Positions 17,755 through 27,252 of a stretch of DNA of 64,000 nt are shown in pieces. This DNA is from Bin87 sp965204395 (GTDB lineage: Bacteria > Chloroflexota > Dehalococcoidia > Lucifugimonadales > UBA3495), in contig OZ241987.1 in the NCBI GenBank assembly GCA_965204395.1, positions 1,116,001 to 1,180,000 of the forward strand, given 5' to 3'. How positions within the stretch are numbered: the stretch's first letter is position 1; every line of letters starts with the position of its first letter. The translations under genes and the position numbers were made by a program. Below the pieces are notes generated by a model, which saw nothing but the letters and a program-made list of their open reading frames with translations, did no database searches and was not told the DNA's origin.

Positions 17755-18676
17755 ACAGGCGATTCTAGCGGCAACGCGGCCGGAGCAGTATCAAAAGTGC
17801 CAAGCCGGCGCGGACTGCCTCAGTCCCGCTATCAGAGGCCATCTGACACCCCGCGCTTACCTGAAACGGCTGCCGGGCGACGACAATCAGATGAAGGTAT
17901 TTAACAATTACCGGTTCAGTCCCGATCCACAGCTCCCTTTGCGTAAGGGCATCAGCCTAGCATCGACCGGCTACTTCTCTTGTAAAGCTCACGACGCACT
18001 GTTCCAAGAAGCCGACAAAATCGTTGACATGGACGTCGTTCCGCGGACGCGCGTATTGAATCTGATCTGCTACCGCAACGCGCTTCAGTCACGGTGGTGG
18101 AAAGAGCTGTGGGCGAGAGGAGCACTGATCGTAGACGAACAGTTCGGCAAAACCATCCTGGGTGACAGCGTCGAGAAACTCCTGGCTGTGTCCAACAAGA
18201 TTTTTTTGGCCCAGCAGAGATTGGAACTCTGCGCTTTGGATGAAGACCACCAGGATTGCAACACTGAGCAATGCAAGGATTACCAACACTTAGTCTGGGT
18301 TTCGGAAGGGCCACCCGTCTTGGCGGCTGCGCAATTCGGCATCAACGAAACGGACACCGGAGAGTTGGGCCTGTGGGGATTCACACTAGTGCCAGGCACG
18401 AACAGTAACGCCTTTTGCATCCATTTCCCCAAAGAGGCAGGATCCAAGCCACTGGACATTGCACTTCACCCTGACATCGGCAAGGGCACGCTTTCCGGTC
18501 GGACGGTCTCGCGAACCCTGCTCAAAATGTGTGAGACCGTCGTATTCAGCCAGACTTCCTGGTCGACGTTGAACGAAGAGGAACAACACAAGGTAGAGCA
18601 AGCCATGAATCCTGACAAACCGAATCCTCCGTTTGACATTGATCTGTTCAAAGGTTCACCTTGGCGCATCCTATGA
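17726..18676 (+). CDS. Hypothetical Cys/His-rich protein of the defence-like island
   Basis: 316 residues (311 if ATG 17741 is used). The N-terminal third carries a possible treble-clef or zinc-knuckle pattern: CQAGADCLSPAIRGHL, then a Cys and His in STGYFSCKAHDALF about 50 residues later. Such C...H...C..HD..LF layouts recur in conserved uncharacterised bacterial proteins. A second Cys/His cluster is LCALDEDHQDCNTEQC near residue 175. The rest is alpha/beta-like with no membrane segment. First sizeable gene of the island that continues with HEPN and SIR2 genes, all on the plus strand. No function is assigned. Confidence 0.72.
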   Translation: MQNRYMIELEQAILAATRPEQYQKCQAGADCLSPAIRGHLTPRAYLKRLPGDDNQMKVFNNYRFSPDPQLPLRKGISLASTGYFSCKAHDALFQEADKIVDMDVVPRTRVLNLICYRNALQSRWWKELWARGALIVDEQFGKTILGDSVEKLLAVSNKIFLAQQRLELCALDEDHQDCNTEQCKDYQHLVWVSEGPPVLAAAQFGINETDTGELGLWGFTLVPGTNSNAFCIHFPKEAGSKPLDIALHPDIGKGTLSGRTVSRTLLKMCETVVFSQTSWSTLNEEEQHKVEQAMNPDKPNPPFDIDLFKGSPWRIL

Positions 18677-18823
18677 AGTGAGGGACGAAGACAGATTAGA
18701 TGCGCTGCGCCACACGTCTGGCGATGGGACGCGATGTATGCTGGACTAGAGGAACTGGACGAAAAGCTCAGCCGCCGAACCCGCGGCGTTTGATGCCGAG
18801 CGACTAACGAGGTGAAAACTGAA

Positions 18824-20179
18824 ATGCAGGCGCATCAAGACGTCTTGGCAGTTGTGAACAAGACCATACTGCCCCAGGTACTGCGCGTCCACCGGATGGC
18901 GGTCCCTTACCCTGCCGAGTTGTGGGTGGATGGGGTACTCCGACACCAGGAAGGGGTGGCGATGTTCGGTACCAGTGACAGAGGGTTCCTGACCGCGGAG
19001 TACTTTGCATACGACGGCGACGGAACGGCGCCTTGGGGTATAGGTTTCCGGCAGGTTGCTGCGAAACTGGTCATGCAAGGCACCGAAGTCGAAATACCGA
19101 TCTGGTGGTTGAGCCCAGGCCGCACGTTGCACGGCTCAGATATGTTGGCAGTACAGGCCTATCAGTGTGAGATACAAGACTGGCTAGGTGGGTCCAGCGA
19201 CACGGAAATGAGGTCGGCGACCGCTACCCTGAATGATCTGCCAGATTTGCGTTTGCCCCGGAGTAGCCAGCCAACGCCCGAAGATGACACAACCCTGTCG
19301 AGTGCCACTCTACGGGGCATGGTAACGAAACACACCGTCCTGACGTTGGAAGCCGGAACTTGGAAAATCCAACTCACTGAGAGCAACTCCGATTGGGACG
19401 CCCAATCGCCACTTCTGTACCACGCTACGTTGACAAAACAAGATGGCTCGCCGTTCACGTTGAACGATGACAGACCTGACGACGACATAATCGGAGCCCT
19501 GTACAATTTTCTGTCGTTCCAATCCGGTCGGTGGACGGGAATAGCCACAATCGTATGCCATCCTGCCGGCACTGATGGGTGGCTGGTGGAACGTGCTCGA
19601 GTGCTTAAATTGTTACCCACGCGTGACCGGCCGAAAGCCAACTGGACCGCCTCAGATTGGCGGAAGTGGCCTGACGAATTCAGCGAGTTCTGGAATCATT
19701 ACTCTGACCCCACGAGCAGGGAACATCTCAACAACGTCGTGATGCACTACGTGGAAGCCCGACGAGTTCTCGACGATGGCTCCATCGGTCAGGCTTTAGT
19801 CGCGGCACAGTCAACCCTGCAGGCGCTTACCCGCTGGTGGAACGGCTTGGATATGTCCCACCGATTCGGACTTCGCAACGGACCCACATTTGACCAACTG
19901 CTGGTGAAGGCCGTGCAATCTGCGGATCTCGGCAAAGACAGCGGTGTAATCATCGACGAACAGGCATTACAGGAAATGGTCAGGAAGGCCGCCGATTACC
20001 GGAACGATATTGACCACGGCAGGATCACAAACATTGAAGGTCACGTACAAAGCGTCGTCGATTGTTGGATGCACCATCACAACCTCGCGCGACTGCTCAT
20101 CCTAGCGAAGACCGGCAACCGCAACAGCGCCATCCAAGGTTACCTCGCTGGACCCAAATTCTCGGAGCGTCCGAAATGA
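18824..20179 (+). CDS. ApeA-like HEPN-domain protein
   Basis: 451 residues from ATG 18824 (GAGGTG upstream; GTG 18812 possible). A beta-rich N-terminal region with the pattern ALYNFLSFQSGRWTGIATIV precedes a helical C-terminal domain containing YRNDIDHG at about residue 392-399, the R-N-x3-H motif of HEPN ribonuclease domains (Arg393, His398). This two-part layout resembles ApeA-type abortive-infection proteins, in which the HEPN domain cleaves RNA after phage sensing. The stop overlaps the next small start (ATGA). Defence function is inferred from architecture and neighbours. Confidence 0.72.
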   Translation: MQAHQDVLAVVNKTILPQVLRVHRMAVPYPAELWVDGVLRHQEGVAMFGTSDRGFLTAEYFAYDGDGTAPWGIGFRQVAAKLVMQGTEVEIPIWWLSPGRTLHGSDMLAVQAYQCEIQDWLGGSSDTEMRSATATLNDLPDLRLPRSSQPTPEDDTTLSSATLRGMVTKHTVLTLEAGTWKIQLTESNSDWDAQSPLLYHATLTKQDGSPFTLNDDRPDDDIIGALYNFLSFQSGRWTGIATIVCHPAGTDGWLVERARVLKLLPTRDRPKANWTASDWRKWPDEFSEFWNHYSDPTSREHLNNVVMHYVEARRVLDDGSIGQALVAAQSTLQALTRWWNGLDMSHRFGLRNGPTFDQLLVKAVQSADLGKDSGVIIDEQALQEMVRKAADYRNDIDHGRITNIEGHVQSVVDCWMHHHNLARLLILAKTGNRNSAIQGYLAGPKFSERPK

Positions 20180-20301
20180 CCATCCTCCACGACGGCACCG
20201 ACCCCTACCTGCTGACCGGCCTGCGGCAGATGCTGGACGTAGCACCCGCACCTGACCCGGCGTGGCAACTCCAGCGTCGAAACCGCCAAGCCTCCGTATA
20301 G
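20176..20301 (+). CDS. Short ORF overlapping the HEPN gene, possible remnant
   Basis: 41 codons, starting in the ATGA overlap with the preceding stop. MTILHDGTDPYLLTGLRQML resembles the opening of large PLD-nuclease/helicase restriction proteins (a recollection, not a search), after which similarity is lost. Either a truncated gene start or a chance coupled ORF. Confidence 0.3.
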   Translation: MTILHDGTDPYLLTGLRQMLDVAPAPDPAWQLQRRNRQASV

Positions 20302-20415
20302 AATCCCCAAAACGGCGACTTTGCTGACGGCCCAGGCCCAGCCAAACGAGACCACGACGGTGGCGGAAGACGCCGGTACCGTCTAAAATCAAAAGAACCG
20401 CACCCGAGCAAGTCG

Positions 20416-21183
20416 ATGACCACTCCCACTCCCATCGCCACCTTCGAGGACATCCTCGCCGCCATGGAGAACAACCCGCAGCTCCAGGCGGCCATGCGCC
20501 AGCACGTCCTGGACCAGGAGTTTCTGCAGCTGCCGGCCATCGTGCGGGAACTCCAGCAGACCGTCGCCCAACTGGCCCAACTGGTCCACGACTACATCGC
20601 TGCCACCGACGCGCGGCTCAGTCAGATCGAGGAACGCCTCGACCGTCTCGAAGCCGGACAGGCGCGACTGGAAGGGGACGTTGCGGAACTCAAAGCCGGC
20701 CAGGCGCGACTGGAAGGAGACGTCGCCGAACTGAAAACCGGTCAAGCCCGCCTCGACGGGAACATGAACCGCCTCATCGGCTCGGACTACGAGCGCAAGG
20801 CCGCGCGACGCGCCAGCCGCCTCGCGCAACGGCAACTGTCTCTCAGCGACATGCGGGTCATCTACGCCATCACCATGCCGGACGACAACCGGCTCCCCGA
20901 ACTCTTGGATCAGGCCATCGCCGCTGGCCGCATCGCCGCCGAGGAGGCCGACGAACTGGAAAACGCTGACCTGATCCTCGCCAGACCCGGACAGTACGTC
21001 TTGGCCGAAACGTCCGTGACCGTGGATGAAAACGACGTTCGGCGGGCCAAGAACCGTGCTGACCTGCTGGCCAAGGCCACGACGACTACCACAAGGGCGA
21101 CCGCAATAGGCGCGCACGCCCTGGACTCCGCCGTTCAGTACGCCGCCGCCAACGACGTGGCCATAATGATACTTCCGGAATAG
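20416..21183 (+). CDS. Coiled-coil protein with PD-(D/E)XK-like C-terminus
   Basis: 255 residues. An N-terminal helical part leads into a heptad-rich coiled coil (~60-120) with an imperfect triple repeat of the form GQARLEGDVAELK, GQARLEGDVAELK, GQARLDGNMNRL. The C-terminal ~75 residues contain YVLAETSVTVDENDVRRA and a following KNRADLLAKA, matching the usual D...E-x-S...DV.RA pattern of restriction-endonuclease-fold proteins often fused to such coiled coils. Catalytic competence is uncertain. It stands between HEPN and SIR2 genes of the island but has its own spacing of ~115 bp from the small ORF. Confidence 0.7.
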   Translation: MTTPTPIATFEDILAAMENNPQLQAAMRQHVLDQEFLQLPAIVRELQQTVAQLAQLVHDYIAATDARLSQIEERLDRLEAGQARLEGDVAELKAGQARLEGDVAELKTGQARLDGNMNRLIGSDYERKAARRASRLAQRQLSLSDMRVIYAITMPDDNRLPELLDQAIAAGRIAAEEADELENADLILARPGQYVLAETSVTVDENDVRRAKNRADLLAKATTTTTRATAIGAHALDSAVQYAAANDVAIMILPE

Positions 21184-21380
21184 GCTCGCCTGCTCCGCCA
21201 ACCCAACAGAAGTGCACTGGAACGCGGTGGCAGTCCGGACACAGGCGGCATTTAGCACAAACTTAAGCGCAACCAAGGCCAACGAGCTTCGCCGTCCGCC
21301 GCCAGAGTCCCCAGCAGTGAAGAGCATGTGGCCGGCCTCGTGAGTTGTGACGAACTACATCACGAAGCAGACAGCGCTGA

Positions 21381-21800
21381 CGACTGGATTCATGGCAGCA
21401 AGGCATCAGCGAAAACTGCCCTTCCCTCGAACCGATGCGGGAGCCCTGGATCCAACTCGAGTTGGTGGATATGATCTACATGATGACCTGGAGAGTCGTC
21501 GGCGCGGACGCGCCCAACGCCTTCTTCACCGGAGACAACCCCTTGTCTTTCACTTACAACACAGGTTTGTTGCATCCCGACGGAGAACTCACCTTCCCCA
21601 TCTCTTCCCAAGCGGCGCTGCACGCCAGTTGGGTACCCGGCTCGGCTGAGACGATGTTTGTAGCAGGCGCTGATTTCGTGGCCCAAGAAATCAACCGACG
21701 TACCTCTCACTCAGCCGAACGGTTTCTGTTTACGGCCAACGAAACCGCCCAAGCTGAAGAACTGGCGGACCAGCCGCCAAGGCTGCACTCGTTCCAGTAG
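21381..21800 (+). pseudogene. DUF4238 protein, C-terminal fragment
   Basis: Coding character begins just after an in-frame TGA at 21378 and runs to 21800. NAFFTGDNPLSF and ELTFPISSQAALHASW followed by EINRRTSHSAERFLF match the C-terminal half of DUF4238 proteins (usual FITSDNPV and L.FPLS patterns). The N-terminal half with the family's QH..P..YL motif is absent. ATG 21435 could start a 121-residue product, but it would lack half the domain. Confidence 0.65.
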
Positions 21801-21869
21801 TGATAGTACGGGTGTTGGACCCTCCAGCCATTGCAGTGCATGTAATGCGGCACGCGAAGTGAGGACCGT

Positions 21870-22862
21870 ATGAGCGACGCGTTTTTGTTGGGAGCCGGGT
21901 TTTCCAAGGCAGTTTCCGAGCATATGCTAACGATGCAAGAATTGTTTGGACTGCTCCAAGGTTTGATTGGTGCAGCAGACGGCTTCAACCAAGAAGCGTA
22001 CGACTACGCCGACGGGAACGTTGAGACCTTGCTCTCGTACTACGCTATACCCGGTCCGTCCGACGACCCGATTGAAGTGTTGCGCAAGCGCAGGGTCACC
22101 GCGCGGCTGGAACTCGGCATAGGGGAGGTTCTCCAGGCCCAAGAACGAGCCGGAGTGAAGGACGGCTTGAACCCCAATGTCGGAAAACTGGTCGACAAAT
22201 GGATGAAACAGGAAAGTCATGTGCTGACGGCCAACTACGACACCTTGGTGGAAAGATTGGTGGGCGCACTCGATGATACGCAGGTTACGCCCCTGTTCCC
22301 GATTCCCATCTTGCCATCACAAGCGATTGAGGGCGACTACTCTCACGGCACGACCCATTACCTCAAAGCCTTGACGCTCTACAAACTGCATGGTTCGGTC
22401 AGTTGGTACAAGCCGCACGGTGAATCAAATACCGATCAAATATATTGCTACTGCGACTTTGGCATGAGACCCATCGGGTCCCCAGAAAAGCTGTTGGGCG
22501 ATAAACGCCGCTTTATAGCACCGCCGGTCCATGATAAATCGACATTGCTTGGGCACGAGAGTATGCGCAACCTCTGGCGGCAAGCCAGGAACAGCGCGCT
22601 GGCGCAGGCCGACAACCTGTACGTCATCGGTTACTCGCTCCCGGCGACGGACGTAGCCATGCGGACACTGCTGTGGGAATCACGGCGGCCCAGGAATCGC
22701 GGCGAACAGTTTCGGAAAATACCGCTCTACGTGGTCGACGTGAACGGCAGTCTCGCCTCCCACTACGAGAAACTGCTCGGAAAGTATTACACCGTGATTG
22801 ACGCCTACACCGGCGGAGAAAAACCTTTCGACAGATTCGTCGAGGACTACACCAAAGATTGA
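21870..22862 (+). CDS. SIR2-like protein (defence NADase family)
   Basis: 330 residues, ATG 21870 after GTGAGGAC. SIR2 landmarks are visible: GAGFSKAVS (8-16), LTANYDTLVERL (119-130), YKLHGSVSWY (171-180, His174 in the catalytic position) and a late VIGYSLPATD. In phage-defence systems such SIR2 domains deplete NAD+; classic deacetylase zinc cysteines are not seen. It lies 265 bp upstream of a HEPN-type gene on the same strand. SIR2 plus HEPN neighbours are a known defensive combination, but this particular pairing I do not recognise. Confidence 0.85.
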   Translation: MSDAFLLGAGFSKAVSEHMLTMQELFGLLQGLIGAADGFNQEAYDYADGNVETLLSYYAIPGPSDDPIEVLRKRRVTARLELGIGEVLQAQERAGVKDGLNPNVGKLVDKWMKQESHVLTANYDTLVERLVGALDDTQVTPLFPIPILPSQAIEGDYSHGTTHYLKALTLYKLHGSVSWYKPHGESNTDQIYCYCDFGMRPIGSPEKLLGDKRRFIAPPVHDKSTLLGHESMRNLWRQARNSALAQADNLYVIGYSLPATDVAMRTLLWESRRPRNRGEQFRKIPLYVVDVNGSLASHYEKLLGKYYTVIDAYTGGEKPFDRFVEDYTKD

Positions 22863-23126
22863 GGCTCAAGACCACGGCCTTCCATCAATGGTTGGCCCCA
22901 CCAACCAAGGTGCCGATGCGGCCGGGGACAAACAGCCGTAACGCCGGCGTTCTGGTCGGGTTTTGCCGGCTCGCTCCGACACCAGCCTCGGTCCGTTTGC
23001 AAAATGATCCGACACAATGGCCGCCATCCAGTCCTGGAACACTGCCCTCATTCCGTCCAAGCCAGGCTTCCCGTTAACGGGGCTGGTGACCACGATAGGG
23101 ACACCACGCAACAGTAGGAGATTTCA

Positions 23127-24791
23127 GTGGATATTTACGGAGAACGATACGCCGAGGTGGGCCTGTTCATCGACTATTGCAGAGACCTGAACATCCAGAT
23201 CGACTCACGAGAACTGGCCCACTACGAAAAGACCGGCGTCATGCTGCCGGTAGCACGAGTAATCTACCCTGACGATTACGTGGTCGAAGCATACCGGCGC
23301 GAATTGGATGGCGACTACGATTGGAACTGCTTCGAGTCATGGCCGGAACTTGCCGCGTTGACCGAGAAGTTCCCGTGGGCCCTCCGCAACTTCAACGACC
23401 TCGCCGACGAGGAACTGGTTCACTGCTTCGACCGCGCCGGGTACTCCGGAGGAAATCCCTACCTGCAGATACCGACCCTCGGGGACTACCAACCCTGGGA
23501 CGAATACGCGGTGGCACTTCCCGACATCGAGGATCTCCAGCGCCCGACCGCCGCACACTACTACGGCTACTGGCAAGTCCACCAGCTCTACCTCATTCAG
23601 CGTCACCCGCACCTGTACCGGTACGCGGCTCTCGTTGATCGCCTACCTCCGGATGACCCGGCACGGACGTTATGGCTGGATTTCCCCTCAAAAGAATGGC
23701 TCCGAGAATTCGACGGGATGAGGCCGTACTTCGATGCCCTGTCGTTCTGGATCACGCTCTACGAGCGGGAACGTGCTCGGACCTTCGCCGGTGTCCCCGA
23801 TAAAGACGGCGTCAGACGAATCACCTCCATCGCTGCAGGGCAACACAAGAGAAGGCTCGCTGAGTCAGCCGTTTTGACCATGGAACGCTTCGAACTGGCC
23901 GCCAGCGACATCTGCCGATTTCTGCGCCAGTTGATACACCTTTACGAAGATTACGAGCGAGACGAACGGTACAAGCTGGCGCGCAAGTTGCGGTACGACA
24001 TCCTGCACTGCGGCCGCCTCCTCGAACTGGGCCAAGACTGGTCGTGGCAACAGGTAGAAGACCAACTCGGGCAATCGAACTATTTTGACAAGCAAACCTT
24101 TCGGCGCATGCGCGCGCCGGCGAAAGAAAGGGATTACGCAGTCGACGTTCTCACGCACACGCCCGGGGCTTTCAGCCAAGCATTGCAGGAAGACGACAAA
24201 TCCAGCTGGCCATTTACCGAAGTCGACGCCAACGCTCTGCTGGACTTCTGTGAGCAGCAGAGATTCAGCCTTTTTAGGACCTCCCTCAGCGGCACACTGG
24301 CCGTCGGAGTGGACGAGCCTCGCGAGAAGTTCACCCAGGAACACACCTACTCAAACGTCAGGAACATATTGACCGGGTACGAAGAGCTACTAAGGAGATT
24401 GCCTCCCAAGACCGTCCAAGACGCGTTGCCAGCCGGATTCACCAACAAGGTTTCCAAGCTCATTCACGGAAGAAGTTGGGCCATGAAATTCGACCGCGTT
24501 CGGTCGGATCCCAACAAACTGCTGGACGCCAAGTCCCCCGAGGAATTCCGGACCAAGCTGAACACAGTACTGAACCACAAAGAGCTTCAAGGCTCAAAAG
24601 ATGGCCTCGTTGCCATGGCCTTCATCGTGACGTGCCTGGCCAGGAACTTCACCGCGCATTCGCTTCCGGACGATGACGGGATTTTCCGAGAAGCACTTGG
24701 CAAATCACTGGATGCGGTCATCATCGCGATAACCCACACCTGGAAGCTGGCCCAAGAGGAAGGGTGGCTAGCTCAATGCGAGGATCACTAA
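23127..24791 (+). CDS. HEPN-motif hypothetical protein
   Basis: 554 residues, GTG 23127 with TAGGAG ~6 nt upstream. The N-terminus (YAEVGLFIDYCRDLNI, then SRELAHYEKTGVMLPVARV) reads like an HTH-type or family-specific module found in uncharacterised proteins; the middle is rich in Tyr/Trp and helices. The C-terminus has MAFIVTCLARNFTAHSL, where Arg506-N-F-T-A-His511 fits the R-x4-H motif of HEPN RNases. Probably the effector partner of the upstream SIR2-like protein; inference from motif and position. No membrane segment. Confidence 0.65.
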   Translation: MDIYGERYAEVGLFIDYCRDLNIQIDSRELAHYEKTGVMLPVARVIYPDDYVVEAYRRELDGDYDWNCFESWPELAALTEKFPWALRNFNDLADEELVHCFDRAGYSGGNPYLQIPTLGDYQPWDEYAVALPDIEDLQRPTAAHYYGYWQVHQLYLIQRHPHLYRYAALVDRLPPDDPARTLWLDFPSKEWLREFDGMRPYFDALSFWITLYERERARTFAGVPDKDGVRRITSIAAGQHKRRLAESAVLTMERFELAASDICRFLRQLIHLYEDYERDERYKLARKLRYDILHCGRLLELGQDWSWQQVEDQLGQSNYFDKQTFRRMRAPAKERDYAVDVLTHTPGAFSQALQEDDKSSWPFTEVDANALLDFCEQQRFSLFRTSLSGTLAVGVDEPREKFTQEHTYSNVRNILTGYEELLRRLPPKTVQDALPAGFTNKVSKLIHGRSWAMKFDRVRSDPNKLLDAKSPEEFRTKLNTVLNHKELQGSKDGLVAMAFIVTCLARNFTAHSLPDDDGIFREALGKSLDAVIIAITHTWKLAQEEGWLAQCEDH

Positions 24792-24856
24792 CAGGACACG
24801 ACCCATGGGCTCAGGTGGCTCCGAAACCCGCGCAATTCCCGACCGGCCTCAGCAAC

Positions 24857-25162
24857 TCAGACAATCATCGGCGGGGGACAGGCAACATCATCCGCGTGGG
24901 GCGATATGGTTGACATGGACAGGGATGATTTCTCCGCCGTCTCACTTATTGCCAGGCGGTACCCCATCTTGGGCCCAGTGAGGATGTATCTGGGGCCGGC
25001 GGCAGAGTCCCCCAGCTTGCGGCGCAGCTTCTTCACCAGGTCCCGCAACAGCCAGCCCTCGCCCAACCACTCCGGACCCCACACGCGATAGAGCAGCACG
25101 CCGTAAGTCAGCACCCGGGGTGCTTGCACCGCCAACTCGTAGAGCAGCGCGTACCCTATGGC
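24857..25162 (-). pseudogene. Response-regulator winged-helix fragment (3' end)
   Basis: About 95 residues remain of an OmpR/PhoB-type DNA-binding domain: ALLYELAVQAPRVLTYGVLL, RVWGPEWLGEGWLLRDLVKK, LRRKLGDSAAGPRYILTG and MGYRLA. This is the extreme C-terminus of a regulator like that at 35241-37613. There is no receiver domain or start. A matching N-terminal fragment lies on the same strand at 27357-27506, beyond the TIR gene. Confidence 0.8.
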
Positions 25163-25185
25163 CGGCTTTGTCTAAAAATGGCTAT

Positions 25186-25259
25186 TTTAGGACGCATTAC
25201 GGGACAGTAACATGTTTTTTGGGACAAGGCTGTGAATTTCGGGACGCCCTGTCCCAAAA
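25186..25259. repeat. Phased GGGAC motifs and inverted repeat
   Basis: GGGAC occurs at 25201, 25221 and 25241, exactly 20 bp apart, with T-rich sequence before it, and GGAC at 25190. TTTTGGGACA (25217-25226) is perfectly complementary to TGTCCCAAAA (25250-25259). The region is AT-richer than its neighbours. Phasing at two helical turns suggests a protein-binding array (operator or iteron-like); no terminator T-run follows. Confidence 0.5.
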
Positions 25260-25461
25260 TGGCTTTTTCGATGGGAAGGACAGTGAAAGGCCCTGGGCCA
25301 CGGCTCCTCTCCTCAAACGACCCGGACGAATCGGCGGCCAGAAAATGGGGACCGCCAAGTCGGTCTGTTAGCGTGTTTTTTAGAGAGGTCCTGATGCAGC
25401 TAATTCGGTTTCATCGAGGCAGAACTGTCCCCTCTACTTGCGAGTCGATCCGTTTATGAGT

Positions 25462-25480
25462 GAGTAGCGAAATCGCCTCG
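25462..25480. repeat. 19-bp direct repeat, left copy
   Basis: GAGTAGCGAAATCGCCTCG, with internal near-palindrome GCGA-AA-TCGC. An identical copy is at 27253-27271. The 1.8 kb between them contains only the TIR-like gene. Candidate attachment site or target duplication. Confidence 0.8.
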
Positions 25481-25591
25481 GCTTGAAGGTGGCACGTTCC
25501 GTGGTTAGGATGATGTACGAAAGGCCGTTGCCCAGATAAGCACCATTAGATGATCAACAACTGGAGCCACTCCAAACAAAGGAGATTCCAC

Positions 25592-27130
25592 ATGAGCCAG
25601 CGACCCATCACCGATGTACCTCAGTTGCCGGCTTGGAAATTGAACGCATGCTTGCTCTGGCCCGAATGGCCGGCTATGGATTTTAGCGAAGGGGAAAGAA
25701 CCAGATTTCTGTCTCACAGGGCAGGGGGATACTATTCTGCAACAGTTGAAGCTAGGGACATCCTGCTGGAGGACCTAAACGAGATGTATTCCAAGCGGGC
25801 AGGTCTAACCGCATGGTTGAAAAACGAAAGAGAACAGGGGACTTTCAACCCTATGCTCACGCCACAGATCATCAACATCGTCGACGCAGAGAATGACTTT
25901 GAAATTGAAGATGCCTTGCGAGCGGTGCTAATCCACTTTGACAGCGGCGGGCCGGGTAGGCAGTATGAGCTAAGGGACGACAGGGGTTTGGTGAAGACCA
26001 ATCTTGATCTTGTAGGAGATCAACCCAATCTGATCCGGGATATCTTCGAGGACGCCAGAATTTTGGCGCGTTCAGGTTGCGGAGGTTGGGACGAACTTGG
26101 CGTAATCATGGATAACCTAGAAGGAATGGAGTTAGTCAAGAAAATGCCACTAGCAGGCCGGCCAGAGTGGCATATTTATTCTTTGACCTTCGAAGGTCTC
26201 CAAGAAGCGAAAAAGGTCAAATCGGGTCAGGGATCTGTTGGTTTTCAATCTCAGTCATTGCCGGAAGAGCACCCACAGGCAACGAACAGCGATGTGTTCG
26301 TCATTCACGGGCGTAACGAAGAGGCTAGGGTGGCAATTTCCGATTTCCTGGTCGCCATAGGACTCAACCCGATCCAGTGGGAGGAGGCTGTCAAGGAGAC
26401 CGGCCAATCCTCTCCATACGTCGGCCCCATAATCAGTGCTGGTTTAGGCAAGGCACGCGCCGCCATCGCAATTTTAACACCCGATGATATCGTAACCCTA
26501 AGTCCCAGTCTTCGAAGACAGGGCGATCTGCCTGCAGAAAGCCGACCGTCTGGTCAACCGAGACCAAACGTATTTTTCGAATTAGGCATTGCCATGCAGT
26601 GGTCCGAAAATAGTACGGTGATTGTCGAAGTCGGTGATATCAAAAGATTCAGCGACGTCATAGGGCGCCATACAGTTCGTTTGGCAGACACCCCTCAATG
26701 TCGACAAGCCATAGCCGGTAGACTACAAATCGCTGGTTGCCCGGTGGACCTCTCCACAAATGGCTGGGAAGAAGCGGGGGACTTTTCCGCCGCCATCCAA
26801 AAAGCGACGGAGACCCTTGCAGGAAATGTGTATGGCGAACTGCCCCTCGAGACCAGCACGGACGCTGTGGCGCTACTGGCACGTGCACAAACAGACGGAA
26901 TCCAGCACCCCTTCACTAAGGTAGAGACCCCTCACGGAACCTTGATTGCCTCTGACCTCTTTCTCTTGGGAGCAGGTGAAGACCCAAAGGAAAACCACAG
27001 ATGGCTGACGGCCCTAAATTGGCTGTTGTCGCACGGCCTTGTGGAATCAATTGGGCCAGATGCTGCGGGTGATCGGTTTGAGATTACGCCAATGGGGCAC
27101 GCTTTTTTGAACGAACACGGGCCAAACTAG
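25592..27130 (+). CDS. TIR-like nucleotide-binding effector (PF10137 type)
   Basis: 512 residues from ATG 25592, which has AAGGAG 8 nt upstream; the ATG at 25550 lacks one. Residues ~1-200 are an uncharacterised helical region. The TIR-like domain follows: VFVIHGRNEEARVAISDFL, LNPIQWEEAV, SSPYVGPIISAGLGKARAAI and NVFFELGIAM, where the Glu in the FELG motif is the expected catalytic NAD-hydrolysing residue. A winged-helix-like tail (WLTALNWLLSHGLVESIG) ends the protein. In CBASS-like systems this domain degrades NAD+ on sensing cyclic nucleotides; no cyclase is nearby. The gene is less GC-rich than its surroundings and sits between perfect 19-bp repeats, so acquired. Confidence 0.82.
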   Translation: MSQRPITDVPQLPAWKLNACLLWPEWPAMDFSEGERTRFLSHRAGGYYSATVEARDILLEDLNEMYSKRAGLTAWLKNEREQGTFNPMLTPQIINIVDAENDFEIEDALRAVLIHFDSGGPGRQYELRDDRGLVKTNLDLVGDQPNLIRDIFEDARILARSGCGGWDELGVIMDNLEGMELVKKMPLAGRPEWHIYSLTFEGLQEAKKVKSGQGSVGFQSQSLPEEHPQATNSDVFVIHGRNEEARVAISDFLVAIGLNPIQWEEAVKETGQSSPYVGPIISAGLGKARAAIAILTPDDIVTLSPSLRRQGDLPAESRPSGQPRPNVFFELGIAMQWSENSTVIVEVGDIKRFSDVIGRHTVRLADTPQCRQAIAGRLQIAGCPVDLSTNGWEEAGDFSAAIQKATETLAGNVYGELPLETSTDAVALLARAQTDGIQHPFTKVETPHGTLIASDLFLLGAGEDPKENHRWLTALNWLLSHGLVESIGPDAAGDRFEITPMGHAFLNEHGPN

Positions 27131-27252
27131 GGAATGTTTACATTCAAAAAGCGGGCAACAAACAGGTCATCGACTGATGCATAGTGGACGTTCTGTCTGA
27201 TACGACTTTCGTCGGACAAATCACGACATACGTCTTCGCTTGATCATTTTCA

